DNA of 64,000 bases from Gimesia aquarii (GTDB taxonomy: Bacteria > Planctomycetota > Planctomycetia > Planctomycetales > Planctomycetaceae), in the NCBI RefSeq assembly GCF_007748175.1, contig NZ_CP037422.1:2625231-2689230 (forward strand), in the 5' to 3' direction. The notes under the pieces were generated by a model. That model was not told the origin of the DNA. It made no database searches and worked only from the letters and a program-made list of their open reading frames with translations. The position numbers and the translations under genes were made by a program. Below are positions 44,460-53,361 of the stretch, one piece after another (within the stretch, counting starts at the first letter, position 1; each line of letters opens with the position of its first letter).

Positions 44460-46916
44460 ATGCTGCAGAAGTATACCAGCTCTGTCTGCACCGGAGTTTT
44501 GGCAATCGCATTTAGCTTGTTACTCGTGGATCTATCCGAGGCAGCAAGCCCTGGCTTAAATTATGTTCGTCCTCGGGGTGGACAACGTGGCACGGAAGTC
44601 AGCCTGACGTTCATTGGGGCTCGATTATCTGATGCCGTTGAAATTCTTTCCTATAAAAAAGGGTTCGAATTTAAAGAAATCAAAGGTAACCCCAAGAACG
44701 CGAATGTCTGTACCGCAATCGTAAAAATTGCACCAGACTGTGCTTTGGGTGAGCATACTTTCCAGGTCCGCACAAAAAGTGGTGTTTCCGACTACAAAAC
44801 ATTCTGGGTTGGACAGTTTCCCGAAGTCGCCGAAAAAGAGCCCAACAGTAAATTCGAAACCCCCCAGGCCATCGAGTTAAACCATACAGTAACCGGTGTC
44901 ATTCAAAATGAAGATGTTGACTATTTTGTAGTAAACGCGAAAAAAGGCCAGCGTATATCAGCCGAAATTGAAGGCGTTCGTCTGGCAACCACTCTACTCG
45001 ACCCTTATGTCGCAATTCTTGATGAAAAACGATTTGAACTGAAAGCAGAAGATGATCTGCCTCTGTTGAGAAATGATACAGCTGTTTCCGTCGTTGCTCC
45101 CGCAGATGGAAAATACACGATTCTTGTTCGCGATAGTTCATATCGTGGAAATGGCGCCGCCTTCTATCGCCTGCATGTGGGAACCTATCCTCGCCCTACA
45201 GCCGTTTATCCGGCCGGTGGTCAGTTAGGAACAAAGCAGAAAGTCACTTTCAAAGGCAATACAGTCAATAATCTGGTTCAGGAATTTCAGCTTCCCAATA
45301 AACCAGATGATGATTTCCGTCTCTTTGCTTCTGATGCAGGAGGCAGTGCTCCCTCTGGTAATGTCTTCCGCTTGTTCCCGCATGGTAACTCATTCGAGAA
45401 GGAACCCAACAACGAATTTAAACAAGCATCAGTAGCGACTCTCCCAAATGCTTTTAATGGCATTATCGAGAAAGCTGGTGACATTGACTACTTTAAATTC
45501 CAGGGAAAGAAAAACCAGACATTAGAAATTGAGTGTTACTCACGTCGGATCCGATCCCCCCTTGATCCCGTGATGGCCCTTTATAATGCCAAATTTCAAA
45601 GACTGGCCGCCAACGACGATTCACGCGGTCCTGACAGCTACTTCCGTTATAAGTTTCCTGCGGATGGTGAATATTATCTATCAATTACTGACCACCTCGC
45701 CCGTGGAGGTGAAGATTTTATCTATCGAGTTGAGATGCTGCCTGTGACTGCCTCATTAGATCTGGGTATTCCCAGAAATGCACGCTACTCTCAGGAACGT
45801 CAACGAATTGTTGTTGCCCGAGGAAATCGCTTCGCCGCTGTCATTAGTGTCGCTCGGAAAAATTTTGGGGGTGAAATTGTTCTTGATCCCAGTAACATTC
45901 CCAAAGGAATCAAAATGATTGCAGAGCCCATGGCCGCGAATTTAACCACCATGCCGGTTGTGTTTGAAGCTGCCGCCGATGCTCCTGTAGAAGGCGAGCT
46001 GATTGCGCTCAAAGGTCGACATGCCGATCCAAAACAAAAAATTGAAGGTGTCTTTAAAAACCGGGCTGACCTGGTTCGAGTTCGTAATAACCAATTGCTC
46101 TGGTTGAAAGATGTGGCTCAAATACCTGTAGCTGTTGTAGAAGAGCTTCCCTTTAAGTTAGATATTGTAGAACCTAAGGTTCCACTCACACGTAGCGGTT
46201 CGATGCAACTCAAAGTAGTTGTCACTCGAAAAGAAGGTTTCGATAAACCGATCACTTTACAATTTCCCTTCCGACCACCGGGAGTGGGCGCTTCCAGTCG
46301 CGTCACCATCCCGAAAGGAAAGAATGAAGCGTTCTATCCTCTCAATGCTAATGGAAATGCACAAATTAAAAAATGGAAGGTTTTTGTGATTGGTTCTGCT
46401 GATGTTGGTGGCGCCGCCTGGGTTTCATCTCAGTTGGCTTCATTGGAAGTTGCCGACTCGTTTGTGGATCTCAAACTGGCACGTTCCGCTGTGGAACAGG
46501 GAAAAGAAACAGAAATTCTCTGCACTGTCAGCATGAAAAACCCATTTGAGGGTGATGCAAAAATCAAACTGGTAGGACTACCCCCCAAAGTCACCACGAC
46601 AGATATTTCGTTTAATAAAGAGAGTAAAGAGGTTGTATTCAAAGTGAAAACGGATCCCGCATCACCACAGGGACGGCATAAGAGCCTTTTCTGCCAGGTG
46701 GAAATTCCTATGAATGGCGAAACCGTTGTGCATACAACGGGCCGTACTGAACTTCGAATCGACAAACCTGCCCCACCCAAAAAGAATGAACCGCCCAAAC
46801 CGAAACCAGTCGCGAAAAAAGCGCAACCCAAAAAAGAAGCGCCTCCGAAGCGGCTGACTCGACTGGAAAAACTCCGATTAGAAGCCCAGAAACGTCTGGA
46901 ATCTGGTTCAAAATAA
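44460..46916 (+). CDS. Secreted protein with two PPC domains
   Basis: An 818-residue protein; the ATG at 44460 has AAGGGGGGG upstream (a GTG one codon earlier is also in frame). Signal peptide: GVLAIAFSLLLVDLSEA. After an Ig-like first domain, two bacterial pre-peptidase C-terminal domains are seen at residues about 128-245 (EKEPNSKFETPQAIELN, DVDYFVVNAKKGQ, YTILVRDSS) and about 313-427 (EKEPNNEFKQASVATL, DIDYFKFQGKKNQ, YYLSITD). Further Ig/beta-sandwich modules follow. The C-terminal 60 residues are Lys/Pro-rich (PPKPKPVAKKAQPKKE). There is no protease domain, so the role is probably adhesive or structural. It belongs to the DUF1501-DUF1549 cassette. Confidence 0.85.
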   Translation: MLQKYTSSVCTGVLAIAFSLLLVDLSEAASPGLNYVRPRGGQRGTEVSLTFIGARLSDAVEILSYKKGFEFKEIKGNPKNANVCTAIVKIAPDCALGEHTFQVRTKSGVSDYKTFWVGQFPEVAEKEPNSKFETPQAIELNHTVTGVIQNEDVDYFVVNAKKGQRISAEIEGVRLATTLLDPYVAILDEKRFELKAEDDLPLLRNDTAVSVVAPADGKYTILVRDSSYRGNGAAFYRLHVGTYPRPTAVYPAGGQLGTKQKVTFKGNTVNNLVQEFQLPNKPDDDFRLFASDAGGSAPSGNVFRLFPHGNSFEKEPNNEFKQASVATLPNAFNGIIEKAGDIDYFKFQGKKNQTLEIECYSRRIRSPLDPVMALYNAKFQRLAANDDSRGPDSYFRYKFPADGEYYLSITDHLARGGEDFIYRVEMLPVTASLDLGIPRNARYSQERQRIVVARGNRFAAVISVARKNFGGEIVLDPSNIPKGIKMIAEPMAANLTTMPVVFEAAADAPVEGELIALKGRHADPKQKIEGVFKNRADLVRVRNNQLLWLKDVAQIPVAVVEELPFKLDIVEPKVPLTRSGSMQLKVVVTRKEGFDKPITLQFPFRPPGVGASSRVTIPKGKNEAFYPLNANGNAQIKKWKVFVIGSADVGGAAWVSSQLASLEVADSFVDLKLARSAVEQGKETEILCTVSMKNPFEGDAKIKLVGLPPKVTTTDISFNKESKEVVFKVKTDPASPQGRHKSLFCQVEIPMNGETVVHTTGRTELRIDKPAPPKKNEPPKPKPVAKKAQPKKEAPPKRLTRLEKLRLEAQKRLESGSK

Positions 46917-47016
46917 CGTAGATTTAAAATAGTTCGCTCAATTCCGAATGAGTAAAACTCAAACTTAATATCACTTTCCTCAACGAAATTCTGTTGACGA
47001 AAAAAGGTTTTTGATT

Positions 47017-49749
47017 ATGTGGCGTCACCAATTAGTATTTCGCAGCTTTTTGTCTCTGGTATTTATCGGTAGTGGACTCTCTCTCTCCACGGCTGATGAT
47101 AAAGCGAAACCTACTCCGGCTAAACCTACTCCGGCTAAACCTACTCCAGCTAAACCTGCTCCAGCCAAACCTGCACCGGCCAAACCTGCTCCGGCCAAAC
47201 CTGCTCCGGCCAAACCTGCTCCGGCCAAACCTGCTCCGGCCAAACCTGCTCCGGCCAAACCTGCACCGGCCAAACCTGCTCCGGCCAAACCTGCACCGGC
47301 CAAACCTGCTCCGGCCAAACCTGCACCGGCCAAACCTGCACCGGCCAAACCTGCACCGGCAAAGCCCGTTGCTCCTAAGCCAGCACCTAAGTTGGTCAAA
47401 TTAAATGTCTATCCACAAAATATTCAACTGACTACCAGTCGTGATCGTCAATCAATCATCGCCCAGGTCGTGTATGACAATGGCCTCACTCAGGATGTCA
47501 CAGCACAATTACAATTGAAACCTGTAAAACCTGGCATTGTGCGTCTCGACAAAACCGTACTTTACCCAGCCGCTGATGGTGAAACAGATTTAATTGCCAG
47601 CTTTGGTGGTACGAATGTAAAACTGCACGCAAAAGTTGTGAAAGCGAAAGAAGATCGCCCCATCAGCTTTAACCTGGACGTTATGCCCACGTTCATGCGG
47701 GCGGGTTGTAATACAGGAAGCTGCCACGGTGCCGCCCGAGGAAAAGATGGATTCCGTTTGTCACTATTCGGATTCGACCCTAAAGGTGATCATCACCGTT
47801 TAACACGCGAACTCAGTGGACGGCGTATTAACCTCAGCCTGCCACAGGAAAGTCTCCTGATCGAAAAAGCCATCGGTGCTGTACCACATACAGGTGGGAA
47901 GCTTTATGAAAAAGGTTCAGAACATTACACAGCCGTGCTTCGCTGGTTACAAGCTGGTGCCCCCTACGATGCGGGCGTCATTCCGACTGTCACCAAAGTG
48001 GAAATTTACCCTAAAGGTGGAGTCATGGATGGAAAAGGAACCAAACAACAGGTTTCTGCTGTGGCTACCTATTCCGATGGAACGACACGTGACGTAACTT
48101 CCCTGGCATCATTCTCCTCTAATAATGACAATTCAGCGACGATTACGAAAAAAGGACTGATTACCGCCAACAATCGTGGTGAAGCATTTATTATGGCCCG
48201 CTTCGATACACACACTGTGGGATCGCACTTTGTCGTCCTGCCTAAGGGACTTAGTTTTGAATGGCCCAATGTCCCCGAATCGAATTATGTCGACACACTC
48301 ATTCACAACAAATTAAAGAAGTTACGAGTCATTCCTTCCGAGCTCTGCTCTGATGCTGAATTTCTGCGTCGTGCCAGTCTCGATATCTGTGGGATCCTTC
48401 CCACAATCGAAGAGTTCAATCAGTTTGTCGCTGATAAAGACCCGAAAAAACGGGACAAACTTGTTGATAAATTACTGAACCGCAAAGAGTTTGTAGAAAT
48501 GTGGGTCATGAAATGGTCGGAATTACTGCAAATTCGAACGGTAAATAACCGTATCAGCTATAAATCAGCCTTGCTCTATTACAATTGGTTACAGGAACGG
48601 ATCGCTTCCAATGTTCCTATTAACGTGATGATTCAGGAACTTCTTGGTTCTACCGGTGGTACATTCGCCAATGCAGCAACCAACTACTATGAAAATGAAC
48701 GCGACACATTAAAAGTTTCCGAGAATGTAGCACAGGTTTTCATGGGTATGCGAATTCAATGTGCTCAATGTCATAATCATCCTTTCGATCGCTGGACGAT
48801 GGATGATTACTACAGCTTTGCTTCTTTCTTCTCCCAAATTGGCCGTAAAAGAAGTGAAGATCCTCGTGAGTCTATTATTTATAATCGCGGTAGCGGAGAA
48901 GTTCGGCACCTCGTTGATAAACGCGTCATGAAACCAAAGTTTCTAGGCGGTATTGAACCTGATACCCGCGGTAAAGATCGTCGTGTCGTTGTTTCACAAT
49001 GGTTAGCTTCGAAAGAGAATCCTTACTTTGCCACTAACCTGAGTAATATTGTCTGGGCTCACTTTTTTGGTAAAGGAATCATCAATGAAGTCGATGATGT
49101 CCGTGTCAGTAATCCACCAGTGAATCCTGAATTGCTCAATGAGCTTGCAAAACGTTTCACCGACTACAACTATGACTTTAAGAAACTGGTACGCGATATT
49201 TGCACTTCGCGAACCTATCAGCTTTCGACCCAGACAAATACCTCCAATGAGAAGGATTTGACAAATTTCTCACATGCATTACCCAGACGCATGCGTGCTG
49301 AGGTGTTACTCGATTGCATCAGTCAAGTTACCAATGCACCTAATAAGTTTCGTGGCTTGCCTCTGGGGGCTCGTGCAGTTCAGATTGCCGACGGAAATAC
49401 TTCAACTTACTTCCTGACTACATTTGGTCGTGCCAAACGTGATACCGTCTGTTCCTGTGAAGTACGTATGGAACCCAGCCTTTCACAAGCATTGCACCTG
49501 CTGAATGGTGATACCGTCAACAACAAAATCGTCCAGGGCAAATTTGTTGACTCCAGACTCAAAGCTGGCAAGAAGCCTCTGGAAATCGTTGATGAAATGT
49601 ATATTTCCTGTATCTCACGTAAACCAACTGATAAAGAATATTCTTCACTGGTTCAAGTACTTGATGCAAACAAAAAAGATCAAGCGAATACCTTAAACGA
49701 TGTATTCTGGTCATTATTGAACTCTCGAGAGTTTCTATTCAATCATTAA
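47017..49749 (+). CDS. DUF1549/DUF1553 protein with Ala-Lys-Pro repeat tract and cytochrome-like motifs
   Basis: A 910-residue protein. A signal peptide (FLSLVFIGSGLSLSTA) leads into 17 copies of AKPTP/AKPAP (codons at 47104-47358), a rigid linker. Two Ig-like (BIG) domains follow at about residues 129-210 and 325-410, around CNTGSCHGAARGKDGFRL near residue 231. This C-x4-CH motif is typical of planctomycetal proteins with this architecture. DUF1549 spans about 420-640 and includes CAQCHNHPFDRW (a CxxCH near residue 585). DUF1553 fills the C-terminus (LAKRFTDYNYDFKKLVRDIC, then ALHLLNGDTVNNKI). Exported; may bind haem. The function is unproven, but the family tracks with polysaccharide use. 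Internal gene of the cassette. Confidence 0.87.
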   Translation: MWRHQLVFRSFLSLVFIGSGLSLSTADDKAKPTPAKPTPAKPTPAKPAPAKPAPAKPAPAKPAPAKPAPAKPAPAKPAPAKPAPAKPAPAKPAPAKPAPAKPAPAKPAPAKPAPAKPVAPKPAPKLVKLNVYPQNIQLTTSRDRQSIIAQVVYDNGLTQDVTAQLQLKPVKPGIVRLDKTVLYPAADGETDLIASFGGTNVKLHAKVVKAKEDRPISFNLDVMPTFMRAGCNTGSCHGAARGKDGFRLSLFGFDPKGDHHRLTRELSGRRINLSLPQESLLIEKAIGAVPHTGGKLYEKGSEHYTAVLRWLQAGAPYDAGVIPTVTKVEIYPKGGVMDGKGTKQQVSAVATYSDGTTRDVTSLASFSSNNDNSATITKKGLITANNRGEAFIMARFDTHTVGSHFVVLPKGLSFEWPNVPESNYVDTLIHNKLKKLRVIPSELCSDAEFLRRASLDICGILPTIEEFNQFVADKDPKKRDKLVDKLLNRKEFVEMWVMKWSELLQIRTVNNRISYKSALLYYNWLQERIASNVPINVMIQELLGSTGGTFANAATNYYENERDTLKVSENVAQVFMGMRIQCAQCHNHPFDRWTMDDYYSFASFFSQIGRKRSEDPRESIIYNRGSGEVRHLVDKRVMKPKFLGGIEPDTRGKDRRVVVSQWLASKENPYFATNLSNIVWAHFFGKGIINEVDDVRVSNPPVNPELLNELAKRFTDYNYDFKKLVRDICTSRTYQLSTQTNTSNEKDLTNFSHALPRRMRAEVLLDCISQVTNAPNKFRGLPLGARAVQIADGNTSTYFLTTFGRAKRDTVCSCEVRMEPSLSQALHLLNGDTVNNKIVQGKFVDSRLKAGKKPLEIVDEMYISCISRKPTDKEYSSLVQVLDANKKDQANTLNDVFWSLLNSREFLFNH
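47104..47358 (+). repeat. Tandem 15-bp repeat, 17 units
   Basis: Units of gcN-aaa-ccN-Nct-ccN type encoding AKPTP (first three) then AKPAP (fourteen). Most differ only at one third-codon base (gct/gca, ccg/cca), so copies arose recently by slippage and copy number may vary between strains. All other frames are open too, which generates spurious ORFs. Confidence 0.95.
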
Positions 49750-49807
49750 ATGAGAACTCGGCTAAGCAACTTAAGAGTTTCAACTGGAAGCTCGCTTTTA
49801 ATATGGT

Positions 49808-51946
49808 ATGACTATGAAAAACTCACTCTCTGATCATTGGTGCCGTCAACTTGGCAAACGGTTCATTGTCGCCGGTTTGTTTGTCTCCCTGCTATCTACA
49901 GGACTGCATGCTGAGGATAAAAAGCCCGCGCCCAAGAAAAAAGTAAAAATCACTTTTGACGAACACATCAAGCCCATTTTTCGTGCGAAATGTTTTGCCT
50001 GTCATAACACGGACAAAAAAGCGTCTGGCCTGGATCTGACTAACTACACCGGATTGATGCAAGGGGGAGCGGCTGGAGAGTCACTTGAACCTGGTGATGC
50101 TGACGGCAGCTATTTATACATGCTGGTCACGCATGAATCTGAACCATTCATGCCTCCTAAATCAGATAAACTCCCCGACAAAGATCTCGCCTTAATTAAA
50201 GCATGGATCGATGGTGGTGCCCCTGAAAACGCAGGCAGTAAAGTCGTCATCAAGAAACCAAAGTTCGATTTTGCACTCAAAGGTGCGTCTTCAGGTAAGC
50301 CACAGGGACCGCCTCCCATGCCTCCCCGTATGAGTCTGGAACCTGTTGTCCATACCAGTCTGGGGACGGCTGTGACTGCCTTAGCTACCAATCCCTGGTC
50401 TCCTTTAGCCGCTGTAGCAGGTCAAAAACAGATTTTGCTTTACAATACTAAAACACTGGAACTGTTAGGCGTACTTCCCTTCCCGGAAGGTTTTCCACAG
50501 GTCTTGAAATTCAGCCGTAATGGCAGTTTATTGCTGGCTGGTGGAGGTCGCGCTGGTGCAAGTGGACGAGTGGTCGTCTGGGATGTGAAAACAGGAAAAC
50601 GCCTCTTTACAGTCGGCGATGAACTCGATTCGGTTCTGTGTGCTGATATCAGTTCGGACCAAAGATTTATCGCCCTGGGTAGTCCCAGTCGAGTCATTCG
50701 CGTCTATTCCACGAGCACGGGAGAACTCGCTTATGAAATTCGAAAGCATACAGACTGGATGACCTCACTGGCCTTCAGCCCGGATTCCGTTTTGCTTTGT
50801 TCTGGTGACCGTAATGGCGGCGCCTTTGTCTGGGAAGCGGCCACAGGTAGCGAATACCTGACTCTGAAAGGACATAAAGGCGGAATCACAGGAATTTCCT
50901 GGCGTTCTGATTCCAATATCGTTGCCACAAGTAGTGAAGACCAGTCAGTCAAACTCTGGGAATTGGAAAACGGCGGGAACGTCAAATCCTGGAATGCACA
51001 TAACCCCGGAACCTCAAGTATTGAATTTGCCCGTGATGGTCGGATCGTGACCTGTGGTCGAGATCGCGTGACAAAGATCTGGGATCAGGCTGGAAAACAA
51101 CTCCGCGCTTTGCCTGCTTTCGCAGATCTTGCTGTCAGCGTCACCATTTGTGATGAAACCAACCGTGTGATCGCCGGCGACTGGACGGGAAAAATTAAAG
51201 TCTGGAACGCAGCCGATGGAAAAGAAGCAGGCGAATTAACGGCAAACCCACCACAGTTGTCGCAGCGTCTCACGGCAGCAACAGCCGCACTGAAATCCAC
51301 TCAGGCGAATCATCAAAAGCTCTTAGCTGTCGCTCAGGCTGATAAAGCGGCGGTCGCAAAAGTAAATGCTGACATTGTCGCTGCACAGAAACAACAAACC
51401 GATCTGCAAAACAAGTTGAACGCGTTGAATGCAAATTTAGCGGCCAGTCAAAAAGCATTAACAGGTGCTCAAGGCAATGCTGCAAATTCAACCAAAAAGA
51501 TCGCTGCAATCAATGCACCTTTAGCAGCCATCAAAGAGGCACATGCCAAAGCGAATACCATCAGTAAAAAAGTAGCCGGAGATAAAGATCTGGCCGAAGC
51601 AGCAGCAAAGCTGAAAGCGGCACTGGATAAAAGAGTGGCAGCAAATACAGCCGAGCAGAAAAATCTGGCTACCCATCAGGCTACAGTCAAAGCCAATCAA
51701 CAAAAAATTGCACAATACACACCACAAATCAAACAGATGACTGCTGCTCTGAATGCCGCAAAAGCTAAACTGGCCGGATTACAGAAAGCTCTGAAGCCCG
51801 CAACCGATAAAGCAACCGCTTCACAAAACGCGGCCAATGCAGCTGCAAGTGCTTTCACCGCGTCTCAAAATCAAGTCAAACGCTGGCAGGCTGAAATTGA
51901 ATTCGCCAAGAAATTCAATGAAACCCAAGCGAGTGCTTCAAAATAA
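49808..51946 (+). CDS. Planctomycete cytochrome c (PSCyt1) / WD40 / coiled-coil protein
   Basis: A 712-residue protein with a signal peptide (VAGLFVSLLSTGLHAE). Residues about 50-135 form a PSCyt1-type cytochrome c domain with CFACHN near residue 62 and the C-terminal Met region PFMPPKSDKLPDKD. Residues about 180-475 hold WD40 repeats (LAFSPDSVLLCSGDRNGGAF, NIVATSSEDQSVKLWE, GKIKVWNAADG). Residues about 480-712 form an Ala/Lys/Gln-rich coiled coil (LQNKLNALNANLAASQKAL). The design suggests a haem domain displayed on a scaffolding propeller with an oligomerisation tail. Location is periplasmic. Last gene of the DUF1501 cassette, followed by a strong terminator. Confidence 0.85.
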   Translation: MTMKNSLSDHWCRQLGKRFIVAGLFVSLLSTGLHAEDKKPAPKKKVKITFDEHIKPIFRAKCFACHNTDKKASGLDLTNYTGLMQGGAAGESLEPGDADGSYLYMLVTHESEPFMPPKSDKLPDKDLALIKAWIDGGAPENAGSKVVIKKPKFDFALKGASSGKPQGPPPMPPRMSLEPVVHTSLGTAVTALATNPWSPLAAVAGQKQILLYNTKTLELLGVLPFPEGFPQVLKFSRNGSLLLAGGGRAGASGRVVVWDVKTGKRLFTVGDELDSVLCADISSDQRFIALGSPSRVIRVYSTSTGELAYEIRKHTDWMTSLAFSPDSVLLCSGDRNGGAFVWEAATGSEYLTLKGHKGGITGISWRSDSNIVATSSEDQSVKLWELENGGNVKSWNAHNPGTSSIEFARDGRIVTCGRDRVTKIWDQAGKQLRALPAFADLAVSVTICDETNRVIAGDWTGKIKVWNAADGKEAGELTANPPQLSQRLTAATAALKSTQANHQKLLAVAQADKAAVAKVNADIVAAQKQQTDLQNKLNALNANLAASQKALTGAQGNAANSTKKIAAINAPLAAIKEAHAKANTISKKVAGDKDLAEAAAKLKAALDKRVAANTAEQKNLATHQATVKANQQKIAQYTPQIKQMTAALNAAKAKLAGLQKALKPATDKATASQNAANAAASAFTASQNQVKRWQAEIEFAKKFNETQASASK

Positions 51947-51968
51947 GTGAACCCCCATACTCACGACC

Positions 51969-52011
51969 AAGTCCCTCAAGCAATCAGCTAGCTGTTTGAG
52001 GGACTTTTTTT
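51969..52011 (+). terminator. Intrinsic terminator of the DUF1501 cassette
   Basis: AAGTCCCTCAA pairs with TTGAGGGACTT (11 bp) around a 16-base loop, then seven T in all. It lies 23 bases after the WD40 stop. Confidence 0.85.
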
Positions 52012-52220
52012 GTAGTTAATAATAGATTAAAGCTTGTATCAATACCGCTTTTATCGATTCCTTCAAATCTTGACGGGTTTAATAAGTCTAATGTTGCCTG
52101 GCAGGATGCCCCCCGTTTCAGCCAGCTCTCCCTACTTTGAATAGCACTTACATTGGCATTTTGCTATTTTATTCCTCGGTTCAATACGGAGAAAATCAGT
52201 CATCCAGAGGTAAATCAGAT

Positions 52221-53228
52221 ATGGCTCAAAGCAATTCCCGATTCGCAGTCGTTGCTGCTTTAGTAGGTAATGCGATGATTACGATCGCCAAAGGAGCCAC
52301 ATTTCTCATCACTGGTTCAGGAGCTATGCTTTCGGAAACAATTCATTCGATTGCAGATCTCTTCAATCAAATTCTATTGCTCATCGGATTAGTACGTGCC
52401 GATCAGGAGCCTGATCAACGATTTGAATATGGTTATGCGGGGGAACGCTATGTATGGGCTTTAATCTCCGCTGTTGGAATCTTCTTTCTGGGCTGTGGCG
52501 TGACCATCTATCACGGCGTGCAATCACTCTTTCATCCTCCGGAATTAGCGATGGGAGAAATGAACTGGGCCATCGGGGCACTGTTGTTTGCGCTCGTTAT
52601 TGATGCAATCGTTTTTTACCTGGCGATCAAAGGGGAATGGAAAAACGCGGTTCGTTACAATAAACCCTTTCATAATTATCTTCGATATGAAGCTGATCCG
52701 GCTGCGGTTGCCGTCATTCTTGAAGATGGTGCTGCCTGTCTGGGTGTGATTATTGCACTCGCTGCAATTTTGCTCACTCAAATAACAGGACATCACTATT
52801 GGGACGCTATCGGTTCGATCGGTATTGGAGTTTTGCTGGGTGGGATTGCGGTCTGGCTCATCATTCGTAATCAGGAATTGCTGGTTGGCCCCAGTATTCC
52901 ACGTGAAGAAAAACAACAAGTCGTTCAGATTTTGAAAAATAATCCCCTGATTGACGATGTCATCGATCTCAGATCTCGCGTGCTTTCCATCGATAATTAT
53001 CGAATTAAAGCAGACCTCAGTTTTAATCCTGCAGAACTGTCGAAACGACTTAAGAAAAAAGCGCTTGCCGCTTATCCAGATATAAAAAATGAACAAGAAT
53101 TCGAGGAATTTTGTCAGAATTATACAAAGGATCTACTTGATACTCTGACGGAAGAGATCGATAAAATCGAGGAAGAGATTCAAAGGCAAATTCCCAAAGC
53201 ACAGCATCTTGACCTGGAAGCCAACTGA
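52221..53228 (+). CDS. Cation diffusion facilitator (CDF) family transporter
   Basis: A 335-residue protein. ATG 52221 with CCAGAGG upstream is the natural start; a longer TTG-initiated frame from 52137 lacks support. Five to six transmembrane helices are seen. Helix 2 carries ETIHSIADLFNQ (His-x3-Asp, the transport-site pair). Helix 5 carries EDGAACLGVIIALA, where the second pair would be; it has Asp but not the usual His. The cytoplasmic C-terminal domain (DVIDLRSRVLSIDNYRIKAD) is followed by an extra acidic helical tail. CDF exporters expel Zn2+, Fe2+, Mn2+ or Co2+ in exchange for protons. The modified second site suggests altered metal choice. Metal not assignable here. Confidence 0.85.
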   Translation: MAQSNSRFAVVAALVGNAMITIAKGATFLITGSGAMLSETIHSIADLFNQILLLIGLVRADQEPDQRFEYGYAGERYVWALISAVGIFFLGCGVTIYHGVQSLFHPPELAMGEMNWAIGALLFALVIDAIVFYLAIKGEWKNAVRYNKPFHNYLRYEADPAAVAVILEDGAACLGVIIALAAILLTQITGHHYWDAIGSIGIGVLLGGIAVWLIIRNQELLVGPSIPREEKQQVVQILKNNPLIDDVIDLRSRVLSIDNYRIKADLSFNPAELSKRLKKKALAAYPDIKNEQEFEEFCQNYTKDLLDTLTEEIDKIEEEIQRQIPKAQHLDLEAN

Positions 53229-53233
53229 TGTCC

Positions 53234-53253
53234 CTGATTTCATTTGAAATCAG
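53234..53253. promoter_or_regulatory. 20-bp perfect palindrome between the CDF gene and mnmA
   Basis: CTGATTTCATTTGAAATCAG, nine-base arms and a two-base centre, starting six bases after the CDF stop. It may be an operator for the mnmA promoter about 45 bases downstream or a 3' hairpin; no T-run follows. Confidence 0.45.
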
Positions 53254-53297
53254 AAGTTTCTCAATCCTTAATCCCTGTGATCAGCTTCAGAGCCGTC

Positions 53298-53303
53298 TAT
53301 AAT
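53298..53303 (+). promoter_or_regulatory. Candidate -10 box (TATAAT) for mnmA
   Basis: A perfect TATAAT about 60 bases before the mnmA start. The best -35 17 bases upstream (CTGTGA) is poor, so the call is tentative. Confidence 0.35.
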
Positions 53304-53361
53304 AAAATATTGTCTCTGGCAGTTTTGATTCTTCAGCAAATCGAGTTGAGTTTTCTTAGAT

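Noticed and set aside
47104-47358. Tandem repeat considered as a CRISPR or satellite array
   Set aside because: The units are 15 bp, contiguous without spacers and in frame with a long coding region.
47025-47399. Minus-strand frame coding a Gly/Ala/Leu repeat, and a plus-strand +1 frame of Leu/Arg/Pro/Asn repeats
   Set aside because: Both are by-products of the 15-bp tandem repeat being open in every frame; the exported DUF1549 protein in frame explains the DNA.
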